64,000 bases of DNA from Actinomycetospora chibensis (GTDB lineage: Bacteria > Actinomycetota > Actinomycetes > Mycobacteriales > Pseudonocardiaceae): assembly GCF_028737215.1 (NCBI RefSeq), contig NZ_JAQZAM010000011.1, forward strand, positions 62,001 to 126,000. The letters are read 5' to 3'. Positions 40,133 through 48,901 of the stretch are shown here, piece by piece (positions within the stretch are counted from its first letter, which is position 1; each line of letters opens with the position of its first letter). A program made the position numbers and the translations under genes. The notes beneath the pieces were generated by a model. It made no database searches. It had not been told where the DNA came from and saw only the letters and a list, made by a program, of their open reading frames with translations.

Positions 40133-40855
40133 GTGCCCGCGTCCGTTCCCCCGACCGACTCCCGCCCGAGCCGCCCCCGGGCCACGCCCAGCAACCGCCG
40201 CCGCACCCTCGTGCTCCTGGCCGTGGTGCTGGCCCTGGTCGGCGTCCTCGGCACGGGCTGCGTGCGGGTACGGGCCGGCATGGCCGTCTCCCCGGACGAC
40301 CGCGTCTCGGGCGTCGTCGACATCGCCACCCCGGACGGGGCCCCCGCCGGGCAGGGCCCGCCACTGCAGGTGCCCGACGACCTCAGCGGGAACGTCTCGG
40401 TCGAACGCTACGAGCAGGACGGGTACATCGGCTCCAAGGTGCAGTTCGACGACCTCTCGTTCGACGAGGTCACCCGCCTGCTGCCCTCGATCAGCCCGAC
40501 GAGCACGCAGGCGATCCGGGTCCAGATGCGCCGCGCCGGCGATCGGGTGGTCGTGTCCGGACAGGTCGACCTCACGCGGGTGTCGCCGGAGAGCGCCGAC
40601 GTGCAGCTGAAGATGGCGTTCCCGGGCACGATCCGCCAGACCGACGGGACGGCGACGCCGGGCCTCATCAGCTGGACGCTCCAGCCCGGCACCGTCAACG
40701 ACGTCAACGCCGTGGTCGAGTACCCGGACCCCGACGCCCCGTCGTGGATCCTGTGGTCGCTGCTGCTGCTCGCGGTGGTCGCCGTGGCGGTCGCGATCGT
40801 GGTGCTGCTGGCCGCGTCGTCGCGCACCCAGCTCCGGACCCGCGCACGCCGCTGA
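40133..40855 (+). CDS. lppM: LppM-family lipoprotein
   Basis: The 240-residue protein has a signal sequence (LVLLAVVLALVGVLGTGC) whose last Cys is a lipobox-like cysteine. An exported beta-rich domain of about 150 residues follows (LppM/DUF3153: VSVERYEQDGYIGSKVQFDD). A second hydrophobic helix sits near the C-terminus (WILWSLLLLAVVAVAVAIVV), then a basic tail. This architecture and the place beside metF match LppM (Rv2171), a surface protein linked to phagosome interaction in mycobacteria; a host role here is not implied. GTG 40133 gives an N-terminus of normal length. Processing by LspA is likely. Confidence 0.87.
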   Translation: MPASVPPTDSRPSRPRATPSNRRRTLVLLAVVLALVGVLGTGCVRVRAGMAVSPDDRVSGVVDIATPDGAPAGQGPPLQVPDDLSGNVSVERYEQDGYIGSKVQFDDLSFDEVTRLLPSISPTSTQAIRVQMRRAGDRVVVSGQVDLTRVSPESADVQLKMAFPGTIRQTDGTATPGLISWTLQPGTVNDVNAVVEYPDPDAPSWILWSLLLLAVVAVAVAIVVLLAASSRTQLRTRARR

Positions 40856-40871
40856 CCCCGCCGAGGAGCCG

Positions 40872-40905
40872 CCGGCCCCGCCGACCCGCAGGCCGACGGG
40901 GCCGG
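40872..40905. terminator. Hairpin between convergent lppM and metF
   Basis: CCGGCCCCG and its complement flank a 16-nt spacer in the 71-bp gap between convergent genes. Bidirectional termination is plausible; the long loop makes it weak. Confidence 0.4.
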
Positions 40906-40926
40906 GCAGCGCGCAGGAGCGGGGCG

Positions 40927-41817
40927 TCAGGAACGGGGTGACGACGGCACGAGGCCGAGGCGCTGGACGACGTCCACCACCGCGGGCGAGCGGTTCATGC
41001 TGATGTAGTGGATGTTCGTGACGCCCTCGTCGAACATCCGCTGGGACAGCTCGACGCACAGGTCGATGCCGGCGTCGCGGTAGCCCGCGGCGTCGTCGAC
41101 CAGGGGGTCGAGGCGCTCGGACATGAGCTTCGGCAGCGGCGCGCCGGAGAAGTCCGCGCCGCGCTCGGCCGACTTCGGCGTCGTGATCGGCATCAGGCCG
41201 GGCATGACGGGGATGTCGCAGCCGGCGGCGGCGATGCGGTCGCGCATGCGCAGGAACTCGTCGGCGTCGTAGAACATCTGGGTGATCGCGAACTCCGCGC
41301 CCGCCTTCACCTTCTGCACGAAGAACCGGGTGTCGGTGTCCTCGTCGACCGACCGCGGGTGCAGGTACGGGAAGGCCGCGACGCCGACGCAGAAGTCGCC
41401 CAGGCGGTTCACCATGTGGACGAGCTCCTCGGTGTAGCTCAGCCCTGCCGGGTGCGGCACCCAGTCGGCGTCCTTGTCCCCGGGAGGGTCACCACGGATC
41501 GCGAGGACGTTGCTGATGCCCGCCGCGAGGTAGGAGCCGATCACCTGGCGCAGGTCGTCGAGCGAGGCGTCGACCGCGGTGAGGTGGGCCATCGCCGTCA
41601 GCGTGGTGTCGGTGGCGATGCGACCGGTGGTGCGGATGGTGCGGTCGCGGCTCGAGCCCCCGGCGCCGTAGGTGACCGACACGAAGGCCGGGTCGAGCGG
41701 CTCCAGGTCGCGGATGGTGCGCCAGAGTGTGGCTTCGCCCTCATCGTTCTTGGGCGGGAAGAACTCCGCCGAGAACGTGGGCACCCCGCGCTGGATGCGC
41801 TCCGTCACAGTAGCCAT
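40927..41817 (-). CDS. metF: Methylenetetrahydrofolate reductase
   Basis: MetF reduces 5,10-methylene-THF to 5-methyl-THF for methionine synthesis. The 296-residue protein has the family opening FSAEFFPPKNDEGEATLW with the catalytic Glu, VSVTYGAGGSSRDRT, VLAIRGDPP, GVAAFPYLHP, QMFYDADEF and PGLMPITT. It matches the position of Rv2172c. FAD- versus NADH-binding details cannot be judged; some actinobacterial members are shorter and lack FAD. ATG 41817 fits the family start. It is divergent from the carotenoid operon, with 132 bp between. Confidence 0.94.
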   Translation of the reverse strand: MATVTERIQRGVPTFSAEFFPPKNDEGEATLWRTIRDLEPLDPAFVSVTYGAGGSSRDRTIRTTGRIATDTTLTAMAHLTAVDASLDDLRQVIGSYLAAGISNVLAIRGDPPGDKDADWVPHPAGLSYTEELVHMVNRLGDFCVGVAAFPYLHPRSVDEDTDTRFFVQKVKAGAEFAITQMFYDADEFLRMRDRIAAAGCDIPVMPGLMPITTPKSAERGADFSGAPLPKLMSERLDPLVDDAAGYRDAGIDLCVELSQRMFDEGVTNIHYISMNRSPAVVDVVQRLGLVPSSPRS

Positions 41818-41902
41818 CCGGCGACCCTACGGTGACGGGGTGTCGTTACGGAGGTCCGTTGTGACCGGGACCGCCCGATCGGCCAGGTCGGCCGAACGGC
41901 CC

Positions 41903-41908
41903 TAGGCT
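41903..41908 (+). promoter_or_regulatory. -10 element of the carotenoid operon
   Basis: TAGGCT in the metF/idsA gap lies 42 bases before the ATG, leaving room for a leader with the GGAGGGG ribosome site at 41934-41940. No clear -35 is seen. Confidence 0.4.
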
Positions 41909-41949
41909 CCGGTTCCGGACACGTCTGCGGTCCGGAGGGGAGAGTGGGG

Positions 41950-43098
41950 ATGACGCTCGGCGGAGTCTCGACGCGAGCCGACCACGGTGCCCACGACCCG
42001 TTCGGCAGCCCTGCTGAGCAGGGCGGACGCGCCATCGAGCACGACCTGCCCGGTGCGGTGACCGCCGACCTGGCCGACTACCTCGCCGGCCGGCGCGCCG
42101 AGTGCGCGGACATCGCCGAGGAGTACGCCGGCGCCGTCGACGACCTCACACGTTTCGTCCTCGCCGGGGGCAAGCGGCTGCGTCCCACGTTCGCGTGGTG
42201 GGGCTGGCGGGCCGCCGGCGGCCTCGACGACCCCTCCGCGGTGCTGCGCGCCGTCAGTGCCCTGGAGCTCATCCAGGCGTGCGCGCTGGTGCACGACGAC
42301 CTCATCGACGACTCCGCGACGCGCCGCGGCGAGCCCACCGTGCACGCCCGGTGGGCCTCGCGGCACGCCGGTGCCGCCTGGACGGGAGACCCGACGCGCT
42401 TCGGGGCCGCGGTCGCGATCCTGCTCGGCGACGTGGCGCTGGCCTGGGCCGACGACATGCTCCACGAGTCCGGGGTGGACCCGGTCGCGCTCGCCCGCGC
42501 CCGCCCCGCGTGGCAGGCCATGCGCACCGAGGTGCTCGGCGGCCAGTTCCTCGACGTCCAGGGACACGCGTCGTCCGACTCGAGCCCCGAGACCGCCCTG
42601 CGCATCAGCCGGTACAAGACCGCGGCCTACACCGTGGAGCGCCCGCTGCACCTCGGCGCCGCGATCGCGGGCGCCGACGACACGACGATCGCCGCGCTCC
42701 GGCGCTACGGCACCGACCTCGGCATCGCCTTCCAGCTGCGTGACGACATGCTCGGCGTGTTCGGCGACCCGGCGGTGACCGGGAAGCCCGCCGGCGACGA
42801 CCTGCGCGAGGGCAAGCTGACCCTGCTCGTCGCGCTCACCCGCGCCCACCCCGACCGCACGACGGCCGCGGTCGTCGAGCGCGCCGTGGGCAACCCCCAC
42901 CTCGACGCCGAGGGCGTCGCCGCGGCCCGCGAGGCCCTCGTCTCCCTCGGCGTCGTCGACGACGTCGAGCGCCGCATCACCGAGCTCACCGCCTCCGCAC
43001 TCGACGCGGTGCGCGGTGCCGACGCCCCGGTCCTGGCCGTCCCGGCCCCCGACCGGCTCGCCGACCTGGCCGTCGCCGCCACCCGGCGCGCGCGCTGA
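41950..43098 (+). CDS. Geranylgeranyl diphosphate synthase-type polyprenyl synthase
   Basis: The 382-residue protein elongates allylic diphosphates with IPP; clustering with crtI and crtB suggests it supplies GGPP for carotenoids. Motifs are GGKRLRPTFAWW, the first Asp-rich site LVHDDLIDDSATRRG near residue 115, QFLDVQGHA, and the second site FQLRDDMLGVFGDP, followed by GKPAGDDLREGKLT. The second site is the DDxxG form common in actinobacterial IdsA proteins. ATG 41950 is preferred over GTG 41944 by its distance from GGAGGGG. Gene order corresponds to idsA2 in M. tuberculosis. Chain length is inferred from context. Confidence 0.9.
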   Translation: MTLGGVSTRADHGAHDPFGSPAEQGGRAIEHDLPGAVTADLADYLAGRRAECADIAEEYAGAVDDLTRFVLAGGKRLRPTFAWWGWRAAGGLDDPSAVLRAVSALELIQACALVHDDLIDDSATRRGEPTVHARWASRHAGAAWTGDPTRFGAAVAILLGDVALAWADDMLHESGVDPVALARARPAWQAMRTEVLGGQFLDVQGHASSDSSPETALRISRYKTAAYTVERPLHLGAAIAGADDTTIAALRRYGTDLGIAFQLRDDMLGVFGDPAVTGKPAGDDLREGKLTLLVALTRAHPDRTTAAVVERAVGNPHLDAEGVAAAREALVSLGVVDDVERRITELTASALDAVRGADAPVLAVPAPDRLADLAVAATRRAR

Positions 43099-43117
43099 TC
43101 CACCTCTCAGGAGTCGC

Positions 43118-44617
43118 GTGACCCGCACCGTCCAGTCCCCCACCGACCACGTCGTCGTCGTGGGCGCCGGCCTCGCCGGCCTCGCGACCGCCCTGCACCT
43201 GCTCGGCGCGGGCCGTCGCGTCACGATCGTCGAGCGGGACGCCACCCCCGGCGGGCGCGCCGGCCGCCTCGACCTCCACGGGTTCCGCCTCGACACCGGC
43301 CCGACCGTCATCACGATGCCCGAGCTGATCGAGGAGGCGCTGGCCGCCGTCGGCGAGAAGCTCGGCGACCGCCTCGAGCTCGTCGACCTCCACCCCGCGT
43401 ACCACGCGCGGTTCGCCGACGGCAGCGCGATCGACGTGCACACCGACCCGGGCGCGATGGAGCAGGAGATCCGCGAGAAGGTCTCGGCCGCGGACGCCGA
43501 GGGCTACCGTCGGCTGCGGGACTGGCTCACCGAGCTCTACCGCGTGCAGATGGCGACCTTCATCGACGCGAACTTCGACTCGCCGCTCGACGTCCTGAGC
43601 CCCGATCTCGCGCGGCTGGGCGCGCTCGGAGGCTTCGGACGGCTCGGCTCGAAGATCGCCAGGTTCCTCGACGACGAGCGCCTGCGGCGCATCTTCTCCT
43701 TCCAGGCCCTGTACGCGGGCGTTCCCCCGGCCAAGGCGCTCGCCGCGTACGCGGTGATCGCCTACATGGACACGATCGCCGGCGTCACGTTCCCGAAGGG
43801 CGGTGTCCGTGCCCTGCCCCAGGCTCTCGCCGACGCCGCGGCCGACGCGGGCGCCGAGTTCCGCTACGGCACGACCGTCACCGGGCTCGAGCGCTCCGGC
43901 GGGCGCGTCCGGGCGCTGCGCACCGTCCCGACGGGCGAGCCGAGCGCCGACGGCGACCGCCTCGCCGCCGACGCCGTCGTGCTGACCTGCGATCTCCCCG
44001 TCTCCTACGGCCTGCTCGGGCGCACGCCGCGACGTGTGGTGCCGATGCGCTGGTCGCCCTCGGCGTTCGTGTGGCACGCCGGGGTGCCGGCCGGCACCGG
44101 GCAGCTGGACCACCTGGGCCACCACACCATCTCGTTCGGCGACGCCTGGGCCGGGACGTTCGACGAGATCATCACCGAGGGCCGGCTGATGTCCGACCCG
44201 TCGCTGCTCATCACGCACCCGACGGCCACCGACCCGTCGCTGGCGCCCGACGGGCACGGGCTCGTGTCCGTGCTCGCTCCCACCCCGAACACCGACAAGG
44301 CCCCGCTCGACTGGGACCGCATCGGGCCGCGCTACCGCGACGAGCTGCGCGGGGTGCTGGCCGGGCGCGGGATCGACCTGGGCGAGTCGGTCGTCGAGCA
44401 CCTCATCACCCCCGACGACTGGGGCCGGATGGGCCTCGCGGCGGGCACCCCGTTCTCGGCGGCGCACACGTTCGCGCAGACCGGCCCGTTCCGCGCGGGC
44501 AACCTCGTGCGCGGCGAGGGCAACGTCGTCCTCGCCGGCTCGGGGACGACGCCCGGCGTCGGCGTCCCGACGGTGCTCGTGTCGGGCAAGCTCGCGGCGG
44601 CGCGGATCACGGGGTGA
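43118..44617 (+). CDS. crtI: Phytoene desaturase
   Basis: CrtI introduces double bases into phytoene to give zeta-carotene, neurosporene or lycopene. The 499-residue FAD protein has the N-terminal dinucleotide motif [17 protein letters not shown], the [20 protein letters not shown] region (written [11 protein letters not shown], then DTGPTV), and the C-terminal CrtI signature [23 protein letters not shown] 43118 follows AGGAG by 4 bases, 19 bp after the prenyl synthase stop. Number of desaturation steps cannot be read from the sequence. The gene is part of idsA-crtI-crtB. No lycopene cyclase or ketolase gene is in the window, so the end product is unknown. Confidence 0.92.
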   Translation: MTRTVQSPTDHVVVVGAGLAGLATALHLLGAGRRVTIVERDATPGGRAGRLDLHGFRLDTGPTVITMPELIEEALAAVGEKLGDRLELVDLHPAYHARFADGSAIDVHTDPGAMEQEIREKVSAADAEGYRRLRDWLTELYRVQMATFIDANFDSPLDVLSPDLARLGALGGFGRLGSKIARFLDDERLRRIFSFQALYAGVPPAKALAAYAVIAYMDTIAGVTFPKGGVRALPQALADAAADAGAEFRYGTTVTGLERSGGRVRALRTVPTGEPSADGDRLAADAVVLTCDLPVSYGLLGRTPRRVVPMRWSPSAFVWHAGVPAGTGQLDHLGHHTISFGDAWAGTFDEIITEGRLMSDPSLLITHPTATDPSLAPDGHGLVSVLAPTPNTDKAPLDWDRIGPRYRDELRGVLAGRGIDLGESVVEHLITPDDWGRMGLAAGTPFSAAHTFAQTGPFRAGNLVRGEGNVVLAGSGTTPGVGVPTVLVSGKLAAARITG

Positions 44618-44633
44618 GCCGGATGAGCACGCG

Positions 44634-45623
44634 ATGAGCACCACAGAGCTGGACGCCGCCGGCATCACCGACCCGGCGCTGCGCGACGCCTACACGCAGT
44701 GCCGGGCGCTCAACGCCGTGCACGGCCGGACCTACTTCCTCGCCACCCGCCTGCTCGCCCCGGCCCAGCGCCCGGCGATCCACGCGCTCTACGGCTTCGC
44801 GCGGATGGCCGACGACGTCGTCGACGACCCCGACGCCGACGCCTCGCCCGCCGCCGTCGCCGCGCGGCTCGAGGAGGTCCGCGCCCGCATGCGCCGGGGC
44901 CTCGCGGGGACCGACCCGCGGACGCTCGTGACCGAGGGCGAGCCGGTGGTGGCCGCGCTCGCCGACACCGTCGCCCGCTTCGGCATCGACCACCGCCACC
45001 TCGAGGACTTCATGGACTCGATGGCCATGGACCTCACGGTCACCGACTACCCGACGTTCGACGATCTCGCGGGCTACGTGCACGGCTCGGCCGCGGTCAT
45101 CGGGCTGCAGGTGCTGCCGGTCCTGGGGACGGTCGTGCCGCAGGAGGAGGCCGCGCCGTACGCCGCCGACCTCGGCGTCGCCTTCCAGGTGACCAACTTC
45201 CTGCGCGACGTCGGCGAGGACCTCGACCGCGGCCGCGTCTACCTGCCCGCCGCGGAGCTCGCGGCGTTCGGCGTCGACCGCGACCTGCTGGCGTGGTGCC
45301 GCACCACCGGCCGCACCGACCCCCGGGTCCGACGGGCCCTCGCCCACCTCGTCGCCCGCACCCGCGCGGTCTACCGGCGCGCCGAGCGCGGCATCGCCCT
45401 GCTCCAGCCGGTGTCGCGGCCGTGCGTGCGGACCGCGCACGTGCTCTACGGCGGCATCCTCGACGAGATCGTCGACGCCGACTACGACGTGCTGCACCGG
45501 CGCGTGGCCGTCGGGAACGGGCGCCGCGCCGCGGTGGCCCTGCCGCGACTGGCCCACGCCGTGGGGACGCGGTGGCGGACACGATGGGGCGGCACCCGGT
45601 GGCGACGGCGGCTCGCGGCGTGA
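44634..45623 (+). CDS. crtB: Phytoene synthase
   Basis: CrtB joins two GGPP to phytoene. The 329-residue protein has both trans-isoprenyl synthase signatures: the first Asp-rich site in [17 protein letters not shown] near residue 60, and the second in [17 protein letters not shown] near residue 195. The intermediate region [20 protein letters not shown] is also typical. ATG 44634 is used; another ATG at 44622 is in frame but weaker. It follows crtI by 16 bp. The C-terminal 30 residues are Arg/Trp-rich. A small CxxC gene overlaps its stop as GTGA. Confidence 0.94.
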   Translation: MSTTELDAAGITDPALRDAYTQCRALNAVHGRTYFLATRLLAPAQRPAIHALYGFARMADDVVDDPDADASPAAVAARLEEVRARMRRGLAGTDPRTLVTEGEPVVAALADTVARFGIDHRHLEDFMDSMAMDLTVTDYPTFDDLAGYVHGSAAVIGLQVLPVLGTVVPQEEAAPYAADLGVAFQVTNFLRDVGEDLDRGRVYLPAAELAAFGVDRDLLAWCRTTGRTDPRVRRALAHLVARTRAVYRRAERGIALLQPVSRPCVRTAHVLYGGILDEIVDADYDVLHRRVAVGNGRRAAVALPRLAHAVGTRWRTRWGGTRWRRRLAA

Positions 45624-45982
45624 CCCTCGTGCTCGCCGTCGACGCCGCCTGCGCGCGGTGCCGGGCGGTGGGCACCACCGTCGCGGACTCCGTCGGGCCG
45701 GACCTCGAGGTGCTGCCGCTGGCCGACTACCGGGTGACGGCGTGGTGCGCCGAGTCCGGCGTCGCGGGGGACGCCCCGACGCTGCTGGAGATCACGCCGA
45801 CGGAGGGCGACGACCGCGTGCGGGCCTGGACCGGCCCGGCGCTGGCCCCCGCCATGGTGCGTCGCCTCGGCGTGCGGCGGGCCGCCCGGCTGACGGCGGC
45901 GTTGCGGGCGCACGGCCTGCTCGGCGGGGCGCTGAGCGGACTGAGCCCGTTCAGAACGCCATCGCCTGGGCGCGACGCTTGA
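45620..45982 (+). CDS. Small CxxC (thioredoxin-like) protein coupled to crtB
   Basis: The 120-residue protein starts [18 protein letters not shown], a strand followed by a CARC active-site-like pair as in thioredoxin or DCC-family proteins. A further Cys lies in [10 protein letters not shown]. The middle is a plausible thioredoxin-like strand-helix pattern and the C-terminus is Arg-rich. Family membership beyond that is not certain. GTG 45620 overlaps the crtB stop, implying co-translation with carotenoid enzymes. An ATG 36 bp upstream is in frame. Its 3' end overlaps the convergent winged-helix gene by 32 bp. Confidence 0.65.
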   Translation: MTLVLAVDAACARCRAVGTTVADSVGPDLEVLPLADYRVTAWCAESGVAGDAPTLLEITPTEGDDRVRAWTGPALAPAMVRRLGVRRAARLTAALRAHGLLGGALSGLSPFRTPSPGRDA

Positions 45983-46319
45983 CCTCGCGCCCCCGGTCGG
46001 AGCGCAGTGCGTCGATGGGGGTGCCCGGCAGGGAGTCGTCGTCGGCGAAGAGCCACCGCAGGATCTCCCCGTCGGCGTACCCCCCGTCGCGGAGGACCTG
46101 GATGGTGCCGGGCAGGCCCTTCACCACCCCGTCGGTGGTGAGGAAGGCGGCGGGCACCGACCAGCGGTCGTCCTCGCGAACGCCCAGCAACTGCCCCTGC
46201 TTGATCATCTGACTGACGCGCGTGCGGGGCACGCCGAGACGCTCGGCGACCTGGGCGAGCGAGACGACCTCGATGTCGTGGCCCACGAGGGCGGCGAGGG
46301 ACTCGGTCACACGCGTCAC
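45951..46319 (-). CDS. Rv2175c-like winged-helix DNA-binding protein
   Basis: The 122-residue protein has an N-terminal helix-turn-helix (VSLAQVAERLGVPRTRVSQM, residues ~18-37) in a winged-helix domain, then a C-terminal region (VVKGLPGTIQVLRDGGYAD, then EILRWLFADDDSLPG) matching Rv2175c of M. tuberculosis. That protein is phosphorylated by PknL, which abolishes DNA binding. Here pknL is also close by. Thr residues near the N-terminus (TRVTES) are candidate phosphosites. GTG 46319 overlaps the stop of the frameshifted hydrolase (GTGA). Target genes are unknown. Confidence 0.87.
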   Translation of the reverse strand: MTRVTESLAALVGHDIEVVSLAQVAERLGVPRTRVSQMIKQGQLLGVREDDRWSVPAAFLTTDGVVKGLPGTIQVLRDGGYADGEILRWLFADDDSLPGTPIDALRSDRGREVKRRAQAMAF

Positions 46320-47037
46320 TGTGCCAGAGGTGAGGCCCCTCCGGCCCCCTGTGCGCGCGTGTGTCCCGGGGTGTCCAGACCGTTGCGGATCAGGGCCTCC
46401 GGGTGGGCGAGCGCCGGGAGGTGGCCGCCGGGCACGAGCACCGGTTCGACGCCGGCGCGCGCACGGGCGAGACCGATCTGGAAGTCCGGCGGGAAGAAGC
46501 GGTCGTCGCGTCCCACGACGACGGTGACCGGCACGTCGGGCCACGCCGGGAGCGACCAGCCGTCGGCGAACGGGCCACCGGACTGCTCGCGCTGGTGCTC
46601 CGCGCCGGCCGCGACGACCTCGGCGGGGACGTCGTGCAGGAACTCCCACTCGGGGTCGAACCCGGCGTCCTCGCGTCCCGCGGCGCGGCCCGCGGCCTCC
46701 TTCGCCGCCGCGTGCCCCGACCCCGTCCACCACTGCCCGGGCGTCTCTCCCACCGCGGGGATCATGGCGTTGACCAGCACCAACCGCGCCACCGGGATGC
46801 GCCGGCAGATCTCCACCGCGGTCTGCCCGCCCAGCGACTGGCCGACCACGACGGGGTCGGGGCGGCCGCCGAGGGCCTCGAGCGCGACCTCGACGTAGCG
46901 CGGCACGCCGGCGTCCGGGTCGTCGGCGGGGAGGTCCACGGCGATCGGCTCGTCGCCCGCGCCCGCAGCAGCTCCACCACGCGGTGCCAGTACCAGGCCG
47001 CGCCGCCCGCGCCGGGCACGAGGAGCCAGGTCGTCAT
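46316..47037 (-). pseudogene. Alpha/beta hydrolase with apparent -1 frameshift
   Basis: The start (ATG 47037) encodes MTTWLLVPGAGGAAWYWHRV, a typical alpha/beta hydrolase opening with the oxyanion GAGG. After VVELLRARA the frame runs into low-complexity sequence. The rest of a good hydrolase continues in another frame from GDEPIAVDLPADDPD to the stop at 46316: nucleophile elbow VVGQSLGGQ, VVVGRDDRFFPPDF, and catalytic His in PGGHLPALAHPEAL. One missing G near 46956-46965 would restore a 240-residue enzyme. It may be a sequencing error or a true lesion. The stop overlaps the winged-helix gene. Confidence 0.8.
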
Positions 47038-47143
47038 GGCCGGGCAGCCTAGGGGTGCGCCTCCGGCGCATGTGGGCGAAGCGCACCCGGTCGAGGGGCC
47101 GCGCGTCGGGCACGAGAATCCCCGCAGGTCACCGACCTCCTCG

Positions 47144-47149
47144 TAGCAT
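47144..47149 (+). promoter_or_regulatory. -10 element of a leaderless pknL promoter
   Basis: TAGCAT ends 7 bases before the pknL ATG (47157), so the transcript would start at the codon itself. No ribosome site is seen between. Confidence 0.5.
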
Positions 47150-47156
47150 CGGGTCC

Positions 47157-48440
47157 ATGACGTCCGTCCCGACCGCCGACCCCGCGGGGACGGTGCTGGA
47201 GGGGCGCTACCGCGTCGACGGCCTCCTGGCGCGCGGCGGGATGTCGGTGGTGCACCGCGGGAGCGACCTGCGCCTGGACCGTCCGGTGGCCATCAAGATC
47301 CTCGATCGCGGCCTCGCCGCGGACCCCGCCTTCGTCCGGCGCTTCGAGCGGGAGGCGCGAGCGGCGGCCCGTCTCGCGCACCCCGGCGTGGTCGCCGTGC
47401 ACGACCAGGGACGCGACGCCGACGGCACCGTCTTCCTCGTCCTCGAGCTGGTCGAGGGCGGGACGCTGCGCGACGTCCTGCGCGACCAGGGGCGTCTGCA
47501 CCCGGCGGCGGCCCTGACGGTCATCGAGCAGGTGGTCACGGCCCTGCAGGTCGCCCACGACCGCGGCCTCGTGCACCGCGACGTGAAGCCCGAGAACGTG
47601 CTGGTGGGCACCGACGGATCGGTGAAGGTCGCCGACTTCGGGCTGGTCGCGGCGGCGTGGGAGACCGACGCCCCCGACCCGACCGACCCCGAGGGCTCCG
47701 GGGAGATGGTGCTCGGGACCGTGGCGTACCTGGCTCCCGAGCAGGTCACCGACGGCCGCGCCGACGCCCGCAGCGATCTCTACGCGGCCGGGATCGTCCT
47801 GTTCGAGCTGCTCACGGGCGTGCCGCCCCACGGCGGGGACGACGCCGTCGCCGTCGCCCGTCGGCACGTGCACCACGACGTCCCGCCGCCCTCGTCCGTC
47901 GTCGGCGGCATCCCCCGCGCCCTGGACCGCCTCGTGCTCGCCGCGACCCAACGCGACCCCGACGCCCGCCTCGCCGACGCCGGCGCCTTCATGGCCGCCG
48001 TCCGCGGCGTGCGGATGGACGCGGACCTGCCCTACCACCCGGTGCCTCCGCCCCCGCGCCGCACGGGCACCGCGGGTTCCCGGCCGCTGCGGGGGACGCG
48101 GCTGCTCGACCTCGACGGCGCACCCCACGAGGCGCCCCGGACCGGTCGCCGCCCCTGGGACGACGAGCCGTGGGACGACGAGCCGGAGGACGCCGACGAC
48201 GAGGGCGACGACCTCACGGACGAGCCGGACGACGACCACGGTCCCGGCCCCGACTCCGGCCCCACGGTGCGCCGCAGGCCCGACGGCGCGGTGGACGACG
48301 TCGACGTGGCCATCGAGCGGATCGAGCGCCGGCGGGCCCGGTCGCGCTCGCGCCGGCTGCTCGGCGCCTGGCTGCTGCTCGTCTCGATCGCGACCGTCGC
48401 CGCGGGCGCCGCCGGCTGGGGTCTGGGGCTGCCGGGTTAG
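47157..48440 (+). CDS. pknL: Serine/threonine protein kinase PknL
   Basis: The 427-residue protein is a Hanks-type kinase: glycine loop (YRVDGLLARGGMSVVHRG), VAIKILDR with the ATP-binding Lys, catalytic loop VHRDVKPENVL, ADFGLV, and LGTVAYLAPEQ. An acidic juxtamembrane linker (repeats of WDDEP) follows, then a single membrane helix (LLGAWLLLVSIATVAAGAAG) that ends four residues from the stop. There is no extracellular PASTA or sensor domain, as in M. tuberculosis PknL. ATG 47157 is supported by a leaderless -10. The Rv2175c-like substrate gene lies about 840 bp away on the other strand. Confidence 0.94.
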   Translation: MTSVPTADPAGTVLEGRYRVDGLLARGGMSVVHRGSDLRLDRPVAIKILDRGLAADPAFVRRFEREARAAARLAHPGVVAVHDQGRDADGTVFLVLELVEGGTLRDVLRDQGRLHPAAALTVIEQVVTALQVAHDRGLVHRDVKPENVLVGTDGSVKVADFGLVAAAWETDAPDPTDPEGSGEMVLGTVAYLAPEQVTDGRADARSDLYAAGIVLFELLTGVPPHGGDDAVAVARRHVHHDVPPPSSVVGGIPRALDRLVLAATQRDPDARLADAGAFMAAVRGVRMDADLPYHPVPPPPRRTGTAGSRPLRGTRLLDLDGAPHEAPRTGRRPWDDEPWDDEPEDADDEGDDLTDEPDDDHGPGPDSGPTVRRRPDGAVDDVDVAIERIERRRARSRSRRLLGAWLLLVSIATVAAGAAGWGLGLPG

Positions 48441-48901
48441 CTCGTCGCCGGGTCCTTGCGACCCCAGACGGCCGTCATCATCCAGCACTGGGTCCAGAGG
48501 TCCGGGTCGTCGAGCAACGCCGTCGCGGCGTCCAGCGTCGGCGCGTCCAGCCGTCCGCTCGCGAGGACCCGGTCGCGCACCTCGGCGAGGAAGAGCTTGA
48601 AGTAGAGGGCGCCGCGGTCGCCTCCCCGGATGTTCTGCACGTCGGTCGTGGCCTGCGGCCGCGCGAACCCGGCCGCACCGACCATCCGCGGCAGCCCACG
48701 CCCGATGAGCCAGTCGACGCCGTTGTCCTGTCCCCACGCGATCAACGCGCGCCAAGCCACTCGGCCACGCTGCCGTTGCCGCCGCCCGGGAGCGTCACGT
48801 CCGTGGACATCAACCCGGCGCTCCTCCGGTGTCGCGGCGTCGTCGAGGATGTACGCGGGCAGGGCTCCCGCGGTCACCCCGTCGCCGGACCGCGGGCTCA
48901 T
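48437..48901 (-). pseudogene. Remnant of a class I methyltransferase
   Basis: The ATG at 48901 overlaps the flavodoxin-like stop. The first 30 residues (AYILDDAATPEERR) look like the start of a SAM methyltransferase. The SAM-binding motif I then appears in another frame (GGGNGSVAEWLGAR, ending in a stop). The C-terminal 100 residues return in the first frame (WLIGRGLPRMVGAAGFARPQ, LFLAEVRDRVLASG, DPDLWTQCWMMTAVWGRKD). The central ~100 residues of the SAM domain are absent. I infer internal deletion plus frameshift. Its TAA overlaps the pknL TAG on the other strand. Confidence 0.75.

Noticed and set aside
48160-48230. Shared origin of the WDDEP acidic linker in PknL and the WDELDDD repeat near dnaE
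   Set aside because: Both are short acidic low-complexity segments; the DNA does not align beyond that.
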